Origin: Bacillus sp. FJAT-27245
Lineage (GTDB): Bacteria; Bacillota; Bacilli; Bacillales; Cytobacillaceae
Direction of reading: 5' to 3'
NCBI RefSeq assembly: GCF_001273955.1
Contig: NZ_LIGI01000001.1
Coordinates: 1,950,478-2,002,055, forward strand
Length of the DNA: 51,578 nt
A program made the translations under genes and the position numbers. The notes under the pieces were generated by a model. That model ran no database searches, was not told the origin of the DNA, and saw only the letters and a list, made by a program, of their open reading frames with translations. Positions 15,511 through 23,274 of the stretch are shown one piece after another. Position 1 is the stretch's first letter, and each line of letters begins with the position of its first letter.

Positions 15511-15681
15511 TTATTTCTTCTTTGTATTATTGTCACCCGAGGTTGGATTCTCGTCAATGATCTTCTTGATTTTCTTCGTATCGCCATTGGCATTAATGAT
15601 GCTGACAAGGTCAGTCAGGTTTTCGGCGATTTGTTCATCATCAAGCTTATGATCGTCGTGATGGTTTTCTTCGCGCTTCAT
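15511..15681 (-). CDS. Small hydrophilic protein, 56 residues
   Basis: Reads MKREENHHDDHKLDDEQIAE and ends IIDENPTSGDNNTKKK. Very charged, with an N-terminal His/Asp patch (HHDDH) that could bind metal and a central helix NLTDLVSIINANGD. GGGAGGTAGACA precedes the ATG at 15681. The terminator at 15461-15507 follows the stop. No family recognised; the clear start signal and terminator make it likely real. Confidence 0.65.
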   Translation of the reverse strand: MKREENHHDDHKLDDEQIAENLTDLVSIINANGDTKKIKKIIDENPTSGDNNTKKK

Positions 15682-15726
15682 TGTCTACCTCCCATTTTGT
15701 GATTTTTTCAATCGTTAGGAGAAAGT

Positions 15727-15882
15727 CTACTTACCTGTATCGTTCGATTTCCGGTCACTCTCTTTTGTTCCTTTTTCATTCATGACCGGTTTGTTATCTT
15801 CTTTTTTAAAATCCGAAGAGCATCCTGCGGCTCCTGCCATAAGGGCAAGCGCAGCAAGGCCTGCCGTTGCAATCTTCCTCAT
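15727..15882 (-). CDS. Small lipoprotein, 51 residues
   Basis: MRKIATAGLAALALMAGAAG followed by Cys21: a lipoprotein signal peptide with lipobox AGAAGC. The mature part (CSSDFKKEDNKPVMNEKGTK onward) is a short charged tail. GGAGG is 7 bases before the ATG at 15882, which decides against the ATG two codons earlier. Gap of 45 bp to the next small gene on the same strand, so the two are probably co-transcribed. Function unknown. Confidence 0.7.
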   Translation of the reverse strand: MRKIATAGLAALALMAGAAGCSSDFKKEDNKPVMNEKGTKESDRKSNDTGK

Positions 15883-15977
15883 CGGCATTCCTCCAATCAG
15901 GCGGTTATAGTATTTATATACCCTTAAATGGGGTAATTAATTATCGATGTGGAAGAATGAAAGATGGGAGTGGCGAA

Positions 15978-16556
15978 ATGAATATATTATGGGATTTTGA
16001 TGGAACGATATTCAACACCTATCCGTCGTACACAAAATTGCTGATGGAAATATTGGGAGACGGCTATACAGAGGAGGAAACATTGGCCCAGTTGAAGATT
16101 TCATTCGGCCATGCGTTCCGTTTTTTTAAAATCAGCGAAGAGCAAAGCCGAAGAATGCTAGAAAAGGTAAGGGGTTTGAAGCCAGATGAGTTCCTTCCAT
16201 TCCCCGGGGTCGAGGATCTCCTGAAAATAGCGGATAAAAATGTAATCATGACCCATAAGGAAAAAGAGGATGTCGAAAAAGTTCTTGCCCATTACAATCT
16301 CGACCGTTATTTTGCCGAAATTGTCGGGGTTGAAAATGGCTTCCCGCGAAAGCCAGACCCTGCCGCATATGCCTATTTGCATAAAAAGCACGGCATCGAT
16401 CTTGTCATCGGCGACCGGGCAATTGACCTGGAGCCAGCAAGGAGGCTTGGAATTCGGACCGTATCCTATCAGAACCATGAATCGGAAGCTGACTTTTACC
16501 TCGATGACTTTCGGGAATTCGATAAAGTTGTTTTACCGTATATGGAAGTACGATAG
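15978..16556 (+). CDS. HAD-superfamily phosphatase (subfamily IA)
   Basis: 192 residues from ATG 15978, which has GGGAGTGG upstream; the frame is open further 5' but without a start signal. HAD motifs: DFDGT (Asp6/Asp8 region) at the N-terminus, MTHK as motif II (Thr), Lys in RKPDP as motif III, and GDRAIDLEPA as motif IV. A helical cap lies between motifs I and II, as in phosphoglycolate phosphatase-like enzymes. It should hydrolyse a small phosphorylated metabolite; the substrate is not deduced. Convergent with the radical SAM gene. Confidence 0.85.
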   Translation: MNILWDFDGTIFNTYPSYTKLLMEILGDGYTEEETLAQLKISFGHAFRFFKISEEQSRRMLEKVRGLKPDEFLPFPGVEDLLKIADKNVIMTHKEKEDVEKVLAHYNLDRYFAEIVGVENGFPRKPDPAAYAYLHKKHGIDLVIGDRAIDLEPARRLGIRTVSYQNHESEADFYLDDFREFDKVVLPYMEVR

Positions 16557-16561
16557 GGAAG

Positions 16562-16595
16562 AAGAGGCGCCCCGCGATTGGGACGCCTCTTTTTG
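16562..16595 (+). terminator. Terminator of the HAD phosphatase gene
   Basis: AAGAGGCG and CGCCTCTT arms followed by T5; inner CCC/GGG pairing possible. Confidence 0.8.
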
Positions 16596-16601
16596 TTGGG
16601 A

Positions 16602-17882
16602 CTAAACCGTTTCTTTTTTTCGCATGGCCATCGGGATGTAGACGCAATACGGCTCGCTTTCCATATAGTCTCCTGTCACCGCATACGTCCTGGAACGGGA
16701 ACCTCCGCAAATCTTGTTGTATTCGCACACACCGCATTTGCCTTTGTATTTATCCGGGCTGCGGAGATCCTTCAGCACCTCGGAATTCCTGTAAATCTCA
16801 GCGAGCGGTTTTTCGCGGACGTTTCCAACCGGGATCGGAAGCAGGCCGCTCGGCATCACATCGCCAATATGGTCAACGAAAATAAAGCCATTTCCGTCAT
16901 TTACGCCTTTTGGTGCGCGTTTCAGGCCGTCAATGATGCCTTCCTGGTCCATTGTCATCGTATCCTCGTAGCGGATTTCACCCTTTGAGATCTTGTGGTC
17001 GCGGGCCTTTTCCTGTAGAACCACACGGCGATAATGCTGGGCTGCAGTTGTTTTAATATCATAAGGGGCGGTCTTGCTCAGCTGGTAGAGCCAGCGGAAA
17101 ACCTTCTCGTGCTCGGCAGGAGTAATGCACTTGTCTTCCTGGCCACGGCCTGTCGGTACGAGCAGGAAAATATACCACATAACCGCCTTCAATTCGCCAA
17201 CGAGCTTCGCCATCTCCTCAAGAGAGTCATAGTTGTAGCGGGAAATGACCGTGTTGATTTGCAGCGGCATTTCAAGCTCGTTCAGGTACTTTATCTTCTC
17301 AAGTGTCAGATCGAATGACCCTGGCGTACCGCGAAAATGGTCATGGATTTCCGGCGTCGGGCCATCAAGGCTGAATCCCCAGCGCGAGAGGCCAACATCC
17401 TTCGCACGCTGCATTTTTTCCTTCGTGACATTATCGGTCGCACTTGGAACCATTGAAACCCTCATGCCTTTTTTAACGGCATAATCAGCTAGCTCGAATA
17501 AATCCTCGCGCATCATGCAGTCGCCGCCTGTAAAAACAAGCATTGGGTTATTCATGTCATAAATCTGGTCAAGAAGATTAATGCCCTCTTCATGTGTCAG
17601 CTCACGAGGATCCTTCTTAAGTTGTGCGTCAGCGCGGCAGTGTACACACTTAAGCTGGCATGCCCGCGTCACTTCCCAAATAACGATAAATGGATTTTCG
17701 TCATAATCGATTGCCGGGCCGAGTCCCATATTATGCGGATGTCCGCCGGGATGTCCCCCAGGGTGGCCTCCGGGGTGGCCGCCAGTACGCATTCCAGGGT
17801 GTCCGCCTCCGTGCGGATGCCCCATTCCTTGTGGGTGTCCCGTTCCGTTCGGATGTCCCATTCCTTGCATTTTCATCACCAT
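16602..17882 (-). CDS. Radical SAM/SPASM protein with a His-Gly-Pro-rich N-terminal tail
   Basis: About 426 residues. The core from residue 60 is a radical SAM domain with CxxxCxxC as CQLKCVHC, GGDCMM for SAM binding, then a C-terminal SPASM-type Cys cluster CGVCEYNKICGG plus a late Cys (EPYC). It resembles the TIGR04053 group, related to NirJ/AhbC-D haem-modifying enzymes; the true substrate is unknown. The first 50 residues hold eight GHP or HP steps (GHPGGHPGGHPGGHPHN), a likely metal-binding tail. Start is uncertain: ATG 17882 has a weak site and further Met codons follow at residues 3, 5 and 8. A promoter with a palindrome lies upstream. Confidence 0.85.
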   Translation of the reverse strand: MVMKMQGMGHPNGTGHPQGMGHPHGGGHPGMRTGGHPGGHPGGHPGGHPHNMGLGPAIDYDENPFIVIWEVTRACQLKCVHCRADAQLKKDPRELTHEEGINLLDQIYDMNNPMLVFTGGDCMMREDLFELADYAVKKGMRVSMVPSATDNVTKEKMQRAKDVGLSRWGFSLDGPTPEIHDHFRGTPGSFDLTLEKIKYLNELEMPLQINTVISRYNYDSLEEMAKLVGELKAVMWYIFLLVPTGRGQEDKCITPAEHEKVFRWLYQLSKTAPYDIKTTAAQHYRRVVLQEKARDHKISKGEIRYEDTMTMDQEGIIDGLKRAPKGVNDGNGFIFVDHIGDVMPSGLLPIPVGNVREKPLAEIYRNSEVLKDLRSPDKYKGKCGVCEYNKICGGSRSRTYAVTGDYMESEPYCVYIPMAMRKKETV

Positions 17883-17953
17883 GCTTCACATTAGTATTTG
17901 TTCTATGATTTGTCCTTTGGGTAAGCAACATAATCATGATGTTCTATAAGTTA

Positions 17954-18006
17954 ATTATAAGAGTGGGCATCGTGGAAAAATCGGCGTATTGTTACGATTT
18001 TTCTAC
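17954..18006 (-). promoter_or_regulatory. Putative promoter and operator of the radical SAM gene
   Basis: TATAAT on the minus strand (17959-17954). The -35 area falls inside an imperfect palindrome GTAGAAAAATCG-N11-CGATTTTTCCAC (18006-17972, one mismatch). A regulator bound there would block RNA polymerase. The same palindrome could be a weak hairpin. The rest of the gap to 18145 shows no coding frame. Confidence 0.4.
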
Positions 18007-18144
18007 ATTCCTGTGCCAAATTGGAAAACTAAAGAGGGGGGGAATATAAACCAGCACAATTTCTGGGTAAAATAAAGGGGGTAAAATTATCGGAGTTTGA
18101 GTGGGCATCTGAAATGAAATTTGGCTCTTTTGCAACCAACAGAA

Positions 18145-18172
18145 CAAAAAAACCGGCTTCAGATAAGCCGGT
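18145..18172 (-). terminator. Terminator of the DUF3243 gene
   Basis: On the minus strand ACCGGCTT, 5-nt loop, AAGCCGGTTTTTTT; 15 bases past the stop. Confidence 0.9.
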
Positions 18173-18186
18173 GCTGTCAATTATTC

Positions 18187-18519
18187 TTATTCCGCCCACT
18201 TCACGAGCATGTGGGCAAGCATATGGCGTTCCTCGTCGTTTCCGACTTGCCACAGATCCATCAGGAGGGCTTCCTCACGGTTTTGCGGTTCGGCGTTTTT
18301 GGCGAGGTAGTTACCAACCTTTTGGGCTGCGACCGCCAATTCTTCGTCATCCATCCCAATCCGCTTGGCCAGCTCGATTCGCTTGCTCAGATAGGAGCGG
18401 AATTCATTGAAGTCCTGAAGTTTGTCGTACATTTTGCCTTCGTCAATCCGGTCGACAACTTCATCCACTTTTGACGGTTCGAAATCTCCATCCTTATGGA
18501 CCGCGTGATCCTTTTCCAT
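18187..18519 (-). CDS. DUF3243 family protein (YmfJ-like)
   Basis: 110 residues. The C-terminal 80 residues follow the DUF3243 pattern: a FRSYLSKRIELAKRIGMDDE helix, then VGNYLAKNAEPQNREEALL and DLWQVGNDEERHMLAHMLVK. The N-terminal 25 residues are charged and less conserved in the family. All helical, soluble, no known activity. Start ATG 18519 follows GGAGGATG. Monocistronic, with its own terminator. Confidence 0.8.
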   Translation of the reverse strand: MEKDHAVHKDGDFEPSKVDEVVDRIDEGKMYDKLQDFNEFRSYLSKRIELAKRIGMDDEELAVAAQKVGNYLAKNAEPQNREEALLMDLWQVGNDEERHMLAHMLVKWAE

Positions 18520-18701
18520 TGTACATCATCCTCCGTTTCATCAAATGAATTCTTTTGTACTTTTACCCCCGCCGGGAGGCATCAAACATAGGATATGGAC
18601 AGCGATTTTAGGAAAATATCCCGTTTGTTCACTCCCGGCTTTGCATCCGGCGAGGAAAATGGTATGGTCAATTTAAGAAAATTTTTAGGAGAAAAAGCCA
18701 A

Positions 18702-19529
18702 ATGGAAAAGGACCAATTGAAAAAATACTTCAGCAAAAAAATCAAATCGAATATTGACAGGATAACAGATCAACTCATAACTGAAATGCTTTCTTTTTAC
18801 AAATTCCGTTTTCATGATGAAGTGCAGGAAAAGGAAACGACCGAAAAATTCAGGGAACTTGTCCAGATTGTCCTTAATTGCCTGAAGGATGAGGATGTAA
18901 AGGACCATGCTTTTAAGTGGGGAGAATTGATTGGCGCAAAGTCCGTCCAAAATGGGGGGGATCTTGGAAACACAATCAAAGGGGTGACAATTTATAAAAA
19001 TGTCATTTGGTCCTTTTTGTTGGAAGAGGGTAGGAATATTCAAATAAACAACGAGGAATTACTCGATATCATCATGGAAACCGACCATATTTTCAACAAC
19101 ATGGTCCATGGTTTCAGTACTTCGTTTACGACCAATGCGGAGCAACTCCTCCAGGAATCACGGGAGCTTTATTTGAAGATTTCCGTCCCAATTGTACCGA
19201 TTTCGCAAAAACTTGCTGTTCTGCCACTTATCGGGGAAATCAATGAAATGCGCTCGGAAACATTGATCGTTGATTCACTAGATACGTGTGTGAAAAAGCG
19301 GATTGAAACGCTTGTCATCGACCTTTCCGGAGTGTATGAAGTGGACTTGATCGGCATTGAAGTCCTGTTCAAACTCATCCGCTCCCTCACTCTCCTGGGC
19401 GTCATGCCCGTCATCACAGGGATGAAAGGGGAGCTCAGCCAGACATTCATCAATCTGGGAATCGATTTAAAAGGAGTTTCAATTTACAGTAACCTTGAAC
19501 AAGCGTTAAAGGAATTGAAGTTTTTTTAA
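18702..19529 (+). CDS. RsbR-family stressosome protein with STAS domain
   Basis: 275 residues: a helical N-terminal sensor-like domain (1-150), a linker helix and a C-terminal STAS domain (about 165-270) with LPLIGEINEMR and ETLVIDLSGVYEVDLIG. This is the layout of RsbRA-D paralogues, which build the stressosome with RsbS and pass stress signals to RsbT and sigma-B. By alignment from memory with RsbRA, Thr171 becomes Glu182 and Thr205 (in VVDT) becomes Leu216, so both RsbT phosphorylation sites are gone. It may be a fixed-state member. TTAGGAG before the ATG. The terminator at 19622-19667 follows. Confidence 0.82.
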   Translation: MEKDQLKKYFSKKIKSNIDRITDQLITEMLSFYKFRFHDEVQEKETTEKFRELVQIVLNCLKDEDVKDHAFKWGELIGAKSVQNGGDLGNTIKGVTIYKNVIWSFLLEEGRNIQINNEELLDIIMETDHIFNNMVHGFSTSFTTNAEQLLQESRELYLKISVPIVPISQKLAVLPLIGEINEMRSETLIVDSLDTCVKKRIETLVIDLSGVYEVDLIGIEVLFKLIRSLTLLGVMPVITGMKGELSQTFINLGIDLKGVSIYSNLEQALKELKFF

Positions 19530-19621
19530 GAAGCCGCTATTATGGCCTTTTACACGTTTTTGTTTCAATGTTTATTAAGAGAACTAAAATCGTCAAAGCC
19601 AAAACTGTTTCTTTTAAAATG

Positions 19622-19667
19622 AAAACCAAGGCATCCGCATAATCCAATGGGTTTGCCTTGGTTTTTT
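19622..19667. terminator. Shared terminator
   Basis: Twelve-bp perfect stem AAAACCAAGGCA and complement around a 20-nt loop, T7 on the plus side. Lies between the RsbR-like gene and the convergent vanW-like gene. Confidence 0.85.
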
Positions 19668-19696
19668 TAATGTCTCGGAATACTGTAATTAAATCC

Positions 19697-20617
19697 TTAT
19701 CGGTCCGAAGGTTTTAACGTTGTTTCCTCGGGCAGGATGGCGGGCGCCCCCGGGATGCTCCTTGGCTTGAACTCAATGTTCGTAGCAGAGTACAGGGTAA
19801 CCGATAATGTGCTGCCATACGCATTGGCCCGGATTAACACCGGCTGGCTGTACGGGTTTTTAAAAACAAAATCAGGCCCATACCAGCTGACGGTCGCATC
19901 TCGGCCAGAGGGGACATAGGTGACAGCCTTTGTATGTGAATACCGCTGGATAATTGACATGCCGGCATTGTCTGCAGCATTGAACAAGGTAGATGAAACC
20001 TGGCAAATCCCTCCGCCAATCCCTTCCGATAATTCTCCGCGCACGATTACCGGGGCTTTCCTATACCCGCGTGCAGCTGTCCTTTTCCCAATCGCCTTAT
20101 TAAAAGAAAAAGTCTCGCCAGGAAACACGACTTTTCCATTAAGCGTGTCGGTGGCCAGCCTAATGTTATGGACGCGTTCCTTGTTTCCCCCGTTAAAAAA
20201 AGTCGTGTAACGGCCAATCAGCCTTGTCCGAATGTGGTCGAGCAGCTCGCTGTCAACATCAGGATAAATCGTTTTTGTCGGTACTTCAGTCCGTAAAGGC
20301 TTTCCAGAATAAAGGAAGGAATACAAAATCTCCTCCATTTTTACGCGGTCAAGCTCACAGCCGGCCTTTTCTGGTAAAATTGTTCCGGCTCCATTAATTT
20401 TGGCGTTTTCGGGTGGGGCCTTCACTTCTTTTTCAAGGCTGTCCAGTAAATTCGAGACTTTGAAAGGGTCTGGAAACACGCTGCCCGGAACTGGGAGAAG
20501 GGTTATATCCTCACGGTGAATGACGGTGATGAGCTGTCCATCAGACTCGATAAATAACGTGTGATGACTGATAGGCAATAAAGTTAAAATGGCTGACAGA
20601 AAAACTGTTTTCAACAT
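19697..20617 (-). CDS. VanW-family extracytoplasmic protein (YoaR-like)
   Basis: 306 residues with an N-terminal signal or anchor (1-20). The VanW domain spans about 135-280 and shows its hallmarks: FPGETFSFNKAIGKRTAARGY, then EGIGGGICQVSSTLFNAA and a YVPSGRDATVSW segment. A preceding 100 residues are poorly conserved. VanW proteins occur near vancomycin-resistance genes but are widespread in Gram-positives without them; no vanHAX-type gene is here, so a resistance role is not implied. Function unknown, probably envelope-related. ATG 20617 with AGGAGGGG upstream. Single gene. Confidence 0.85.
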   Translation of the reverse strand: MLKTVFLSAILTLLPISHHTLFIESDGQLITVIHREDITLLPVPGSVFPDPFKVSNLLDSLEKEVKAPPENAKINGAGTILPEKAGCELDRVKMEEILYSFLYSGKPLRTEVPTKTIYPDVDSELLDHIRTRLIGRYTTFFNGGNKERVHNIRLATDTLNGKVVFPGETFSFNKAIGKRTAARGYRKAPVIVRGELSEGIGGGICQVSSTLFNAADNAGMSIIQRYSHTKAVTYVPSGRDATVSWYGPDFVFKNPYSQPVLIRANAYGSTLSVTLYSATNIEFKPRSIPGAPAILPEETTLKPSDR

Positions 20618-20667
20618 ATTCGGGCCCCTCCTCCTTTTTAGTATGGATGAACGGAGGGGAAATAATA

Positions 20668-20696
20668 AAAAAACCCGCCGGCAGTAGGCGGGTTTT
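20668..20696 (-). terminator. Terminator of the DUF948 gene
   Basis: Ten-bp stem AAAACCCGCC/GGCGGGTTTT with a 7-nt loop and T run on the minus strand, 12 bases past the stop. It separates this gene from vanW. Confidence 0.9.
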
Positions 20697-20707
20697 ACGA
20701 AAAATCG

Positions 20708-21046
20708 TTAATAGGCGGGCGTTCTGGACTTCTTTCTCCGATTCAATTTCGCCACAGGCCGGATTTTCACCAGCTTTTTAACAGTGGCAAGGGTATCTTT
20801 GGCGGCATCCGCCGTAAAGGAAACCGCCTCTTTTTTGTAATCGATGTCGGCGAGAAGTTCCTGCTGGCTTTTCGTTAGCTGGTCCGATTCAACCTTCAGC
20901 GTGTCCGCCTTTTGCTGAACTCTCGCAATCGTCTCGTTCAGCCTGTTGAGGGCAGGTTTTGCTTCTTTAAATGCTTTGAAGGCGACATAGCCGAGGTATC
21001 CCAGGGAAAGGATGATAGCGGCTATGCTTAAATAAACAATCCACAT
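20708..21046 (-). CDS. DUF948 membrane-anchored coiled-coil protein (YtxG-like)
   Basis: 112 residues from ATG 21046 (MWIVYLSI); an earlier GTG-type start overlaps the GGAGGAG site that serves this ATG. One N-terminal transmembrane helix (about 2-22) is followed by a long amphipathic coiled coil (25-90) and a basic tail (KLNRRKKSRTPAY). This is the DUF948/YtxG plan, a group linked with general stress in Bacillus. Molecular role unknown. Confidence 0.8.
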   Translation of the reverse strand: MWIVYLSIAAIILSLGYLGYVAFKAFKEAKPALNRLNETIARVQQKADTLKVESDQLTKSQQELLADIDYKKEAVSFTADAAKDTLATVKKLVKIRPVAKLNRRKKSRTPAY

Positions 21047-21163
21047 ACTTATGACTCCTCCCACACTCGTTTCTTTATTTTTACCCGAAAAAAGTAATTT
21101 CTAACTAAACCTTCTGCAAATCCATCGTAATGAGGTGTCAGCCTAAGCTGATAGGGCGGCTTG

Positions 21164-22852
21164 TTATGACACCATAGAAGCTCTGAATGTTTTCAAAAAG
21201 CAAACCGCTTCAAGGACATTTTCGGCAATCAGATCGGCGGCCTTGATTTTTTTGCCTTGGACGGCCATCCCGCCAACTATGATTCCCACGTCAGGATAAA
21301 GGCCTTTTAATCTCTCGCAGGTCCGGCTGAGAACTGGTACATTCTCTGCCATAGTTGCCGAAAAACAAACGCATATTGCATTCTTTTCGGAAATAAGGGC
21401 GGCTAGTTCGGAATCCGAAACCGAATTGTACAGCTTATGGACTTTCACTCCGTGCAGATTCAATATGCCGGCCACCATTTCAAGGGGTAGGATATGCTTT
21501 TCAGTTCCTGGCACGGCAAGAATGACAGTTCCCTTAGTTTTATGCCCCGTTTGTGGGTTTTTTAAGGAAAGACCTTCAAGGATCTCCATTGTAACGGATG
21601 ACGCGATCTTTTCCTGTGTTATGGAAATCCTGCCTTCTTCCCAAAGGGAACCGATTCGTTCCATTGATTTGGCGATGACTTCTTCGTACATTTCCTCGAT
21701 TTTCATATGCTCGGTCAGCTCTCTGAATAAATCATCCGCGAGAGTTTTTCTTCCATGGAGGAGGGCGTCTGTATAGGACTCCAATAACAGGGCGGAATTG
21801 ACCTTCTTCCATTTCAGAAGCCTCTTGATCGTTAATGAATGGTCAACGGGAAGCTTGATAATTTCCCGTTTTGACTCAGTCCGAATAATCGGAAGGGTCG
21901 GGATTGCATCGAACACTTTTACGACAGTTGCATTTTCGTTATTCGAGAGCTTCACAACTGCTTCCTCAGGATAGATTTTCATCAAATCGATTAATTGGAG
22001 GAGAATATCAAGGTCGTAGCATTCTTCGTCCTCGAGCAGAATCTGGATTGCCTTTTGGGCTGAGTATGCCTTCCGGTACGGCCGCTCGAGGGTTAGGGCG
22101 GAATACACATCGGCAATCATTAATATCCTCATCGAAATGTCCAAATCCTTTGCTTCAAGGCCGTCGGGATAACCTGAGCCGTCCAGACGCTCGTGATGGC
22201 TTTTTGCATAAGCGGCAATCGGTCCGGAAAACCCGTTCTTTGTAAGGATTCTGTGCCCGTAGAGCGTATGCTTTTTCATTTCCGCGAATTCTTCGTATGT
22301 AAGTTTTCCAGGCTTATCAAGAATCTCTTTGGTGATCTTCGTTTTTCCAAAGTCGTGCAGCAAAAAGCCGATAGCAATCTCCTCCAGGTCCTGCAGGCCA
22401 ATCTTTTTGGCAAGGAGGATTCCCAGAAGGAAAACATCAAAGGAATGCTGCCAAGTAAATGTGTCGTATCCCTTCATTTTATAAAAAAGGGAAGAGACTG
22501 TTTTATCTCTCATAATGCGGAGGAACATCGTCTCGGCAAAATTAAGATCATCTATTTCAAATAGAAGGTGTCCATATCTTTTATCAGTACCAATGGTCAC
22601 CAGAAGATTGAAAAATTGCTCGATATGCAATTTCGAATTCTTCATGTCATTCAGGCGATGAGGAGGACTTCCGGTTCCCCCATGCAAGGAAGAAGGATGC
22701 AGTATGTTCACTTCTTCAATCCCCAGGTCGCTTAACTTTTTTATGAAAATAGGAGAAAGGGACATGCCCCTCTTTAAGATTAACAGCTGACCCAGGTACA
22801 CATTCTCGTTCAGAATGTCTCCTGGCTTAATTTCACTCAGCTTTTTCAACAT
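21164..22852 (-). CDS. HD-GYP c-di-GMP phosphodiesterase fused to a cobalamin-binding domain
   Basis: 562 residues from ATG 22852 (AAGGGG eight bases upstream). Residues 1-90: N-terminal domain common before HD-GYP domains. Residues 130-300: HD-GYP domain with His136, H166-D167 (LLHDFGK), HH at 219-220 and DGSGYP at 225-229, all catalytic marks present, so c-di-GMP hydrolysis is expected. Residues 350-430: four-helix B12 cap (W404, then E414-K415 where photoreceptors have EH). Residues 440-540: Rossmann B12 domain with EKHILP (His453 as likely lower cobalt ligand; the usual Gly is Pro). It sits behind a c-di-GMP riboswitch. Cobalamin or light sensing is inferred. Confidence 0.88.
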   Translation of the reverse strand: MLKKLSEIKPGDILNENVYLGQLLILKRGMSLSPIFIKKLSDLGIEEVNILHPSSLHGGTGSPPHRLNDMKNSKLHIEQFFNLLVTIGTDKRYGHLLFEIDDLNFAETMFLRIMRDKTVSSLFYKMKGYDTFTWQHSFDVFLLGILLAKKIGLQDLEEIAIGFLLHDFGKTKITKEILDKPGKLTYEEFAEMKKHTLYGHRILTKNGFSGPIAAYAKSHHERLDGSGYPDGLEAKDLDISMRILMIADVYSALTLERPYRKAYSAQKAIQILLEDEECYDLDILLQLIDLMKIYPEEAVVKLSNNENATVVKVFDAIPTLPIIRTESKREIIKLPVDHSLTIKRLLKWKKVNSALLLESYTDALLHGRKTLADDLFRELTEHMKIEEMYEEVIAKSMERIGSLWEEGRISITQEKIASSVTMEILEGLSLKNPQTGHKTKGTVILAVPGTEKHILPLEMVAGILNLHGVKVHKLYNSVSDSELAALISEKNAICVCFSATMAENVPVLSRTCERLKGLYPDVGIIVGGMAVQGKKIKAADLIAENVLEAVCFLKTFRASMVS

Positions 22853-22866
22853 ATGATCCACCCCTT

Positions 22867-22895
22867 AAAAAAGCGCCAAATATTCATTTGCGCTT
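22867..22895 (-). terminator. Riboswitch-linked terminator before the HD-GYP gene
   Basis: On the minus strand AAGCGC-AAAT-GAAT-ATTT-G-GCGCTTTTTT: a stem with one bulge, then T6. It lies between the aptamer and the ribosome binding site, so ligand binding probably controls read-through. Confidence 0.8.
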
Positions 22896-22902
22896 ACGAA
22901 TC

Positions 22903-22978
22903 CAGCAACTGGCTAACATAGCATTACGCCTTAGTCCCTATAGTTTTGCGCCACCCCTTTTCAGGGGATTTGCCTTTT
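22903..22978 (-). ncRNA. Cyclic di-GMP-I (GEMM-I) riboswitch, second copy
   Basis: Minus strand: AAGGCAAAT, P2 hairpin CCCC-TGAAAA-GGGG (22967-22954), GGCGCAAAACTATAGGGACTAAGG with the receptor CTAAG, then ATGCTATGTTAGCCAGTTGC ending near 22905. Order, spacing and the GCAAA and CTAA cores match GEMM-I. It is more diverged than the copy at 7507. A terminator hairpin follows directly, giving a transcription-type switch for the HD-GYP gene. Confidence 0.82.
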
Positions 22979-23193
22979 TGATGATTTGTGTGAGGCTCCA
23001 GGAAGAATTGTTTCTAAAGTTGTCCGTTCCTAGTATACATAATAAACGATAATCTAGGGAGAAAAAATCAAAATTTGTCGAATTTTGTATTTTTGGAATA
23101 ACGGAAACATAAGTTTTAGCATATTTTTTACGAAAAAACGGGTTTTTTAATGCCTTTTGTTTTAAAAAATAGATTGAAAATTTAAGCTATTTT

Positions 23194-23222
23194 TTGGAGG
23201 GCAGGGAAAAAACGGGTATAAT
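23194..23222 (+). promoter_or_regulatory. Sigma-A promoter of the M32 peptidase gene
   Basis: TTGGAG (23194-23199), 17 bp, TATAAT (23217-23222). It lies 53 bp upstream of ATG 23275 and excludes a start further upstream. Confidence 0.7.
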
Positions 23223-23274
23223 GGGTAGGCGGCCCACCAATAGTAGGGGCCAATTTTCAAAGGGGGGAATTTGG

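Noticed and set aside
19697-20617. Vancomycin resistance locus, suggested by VanW
   Set aside because: VanW-domain proteins are widespread; no vanH, van ligase, vanX or vanRS genes are here.
21132-21172. Terminator overlapping the HD-GYP stop codon (GGTGTCA/TGACACC)
   Set aside because: The stem is short with a 27-nt loop and has no T run after it.
23194-23274. N-terminal extension of the M32 peptidase
   Set aside because: The upstream start overlaps the -35 box of a good promoter; ATG 23275 has AAGGGGGG before it.
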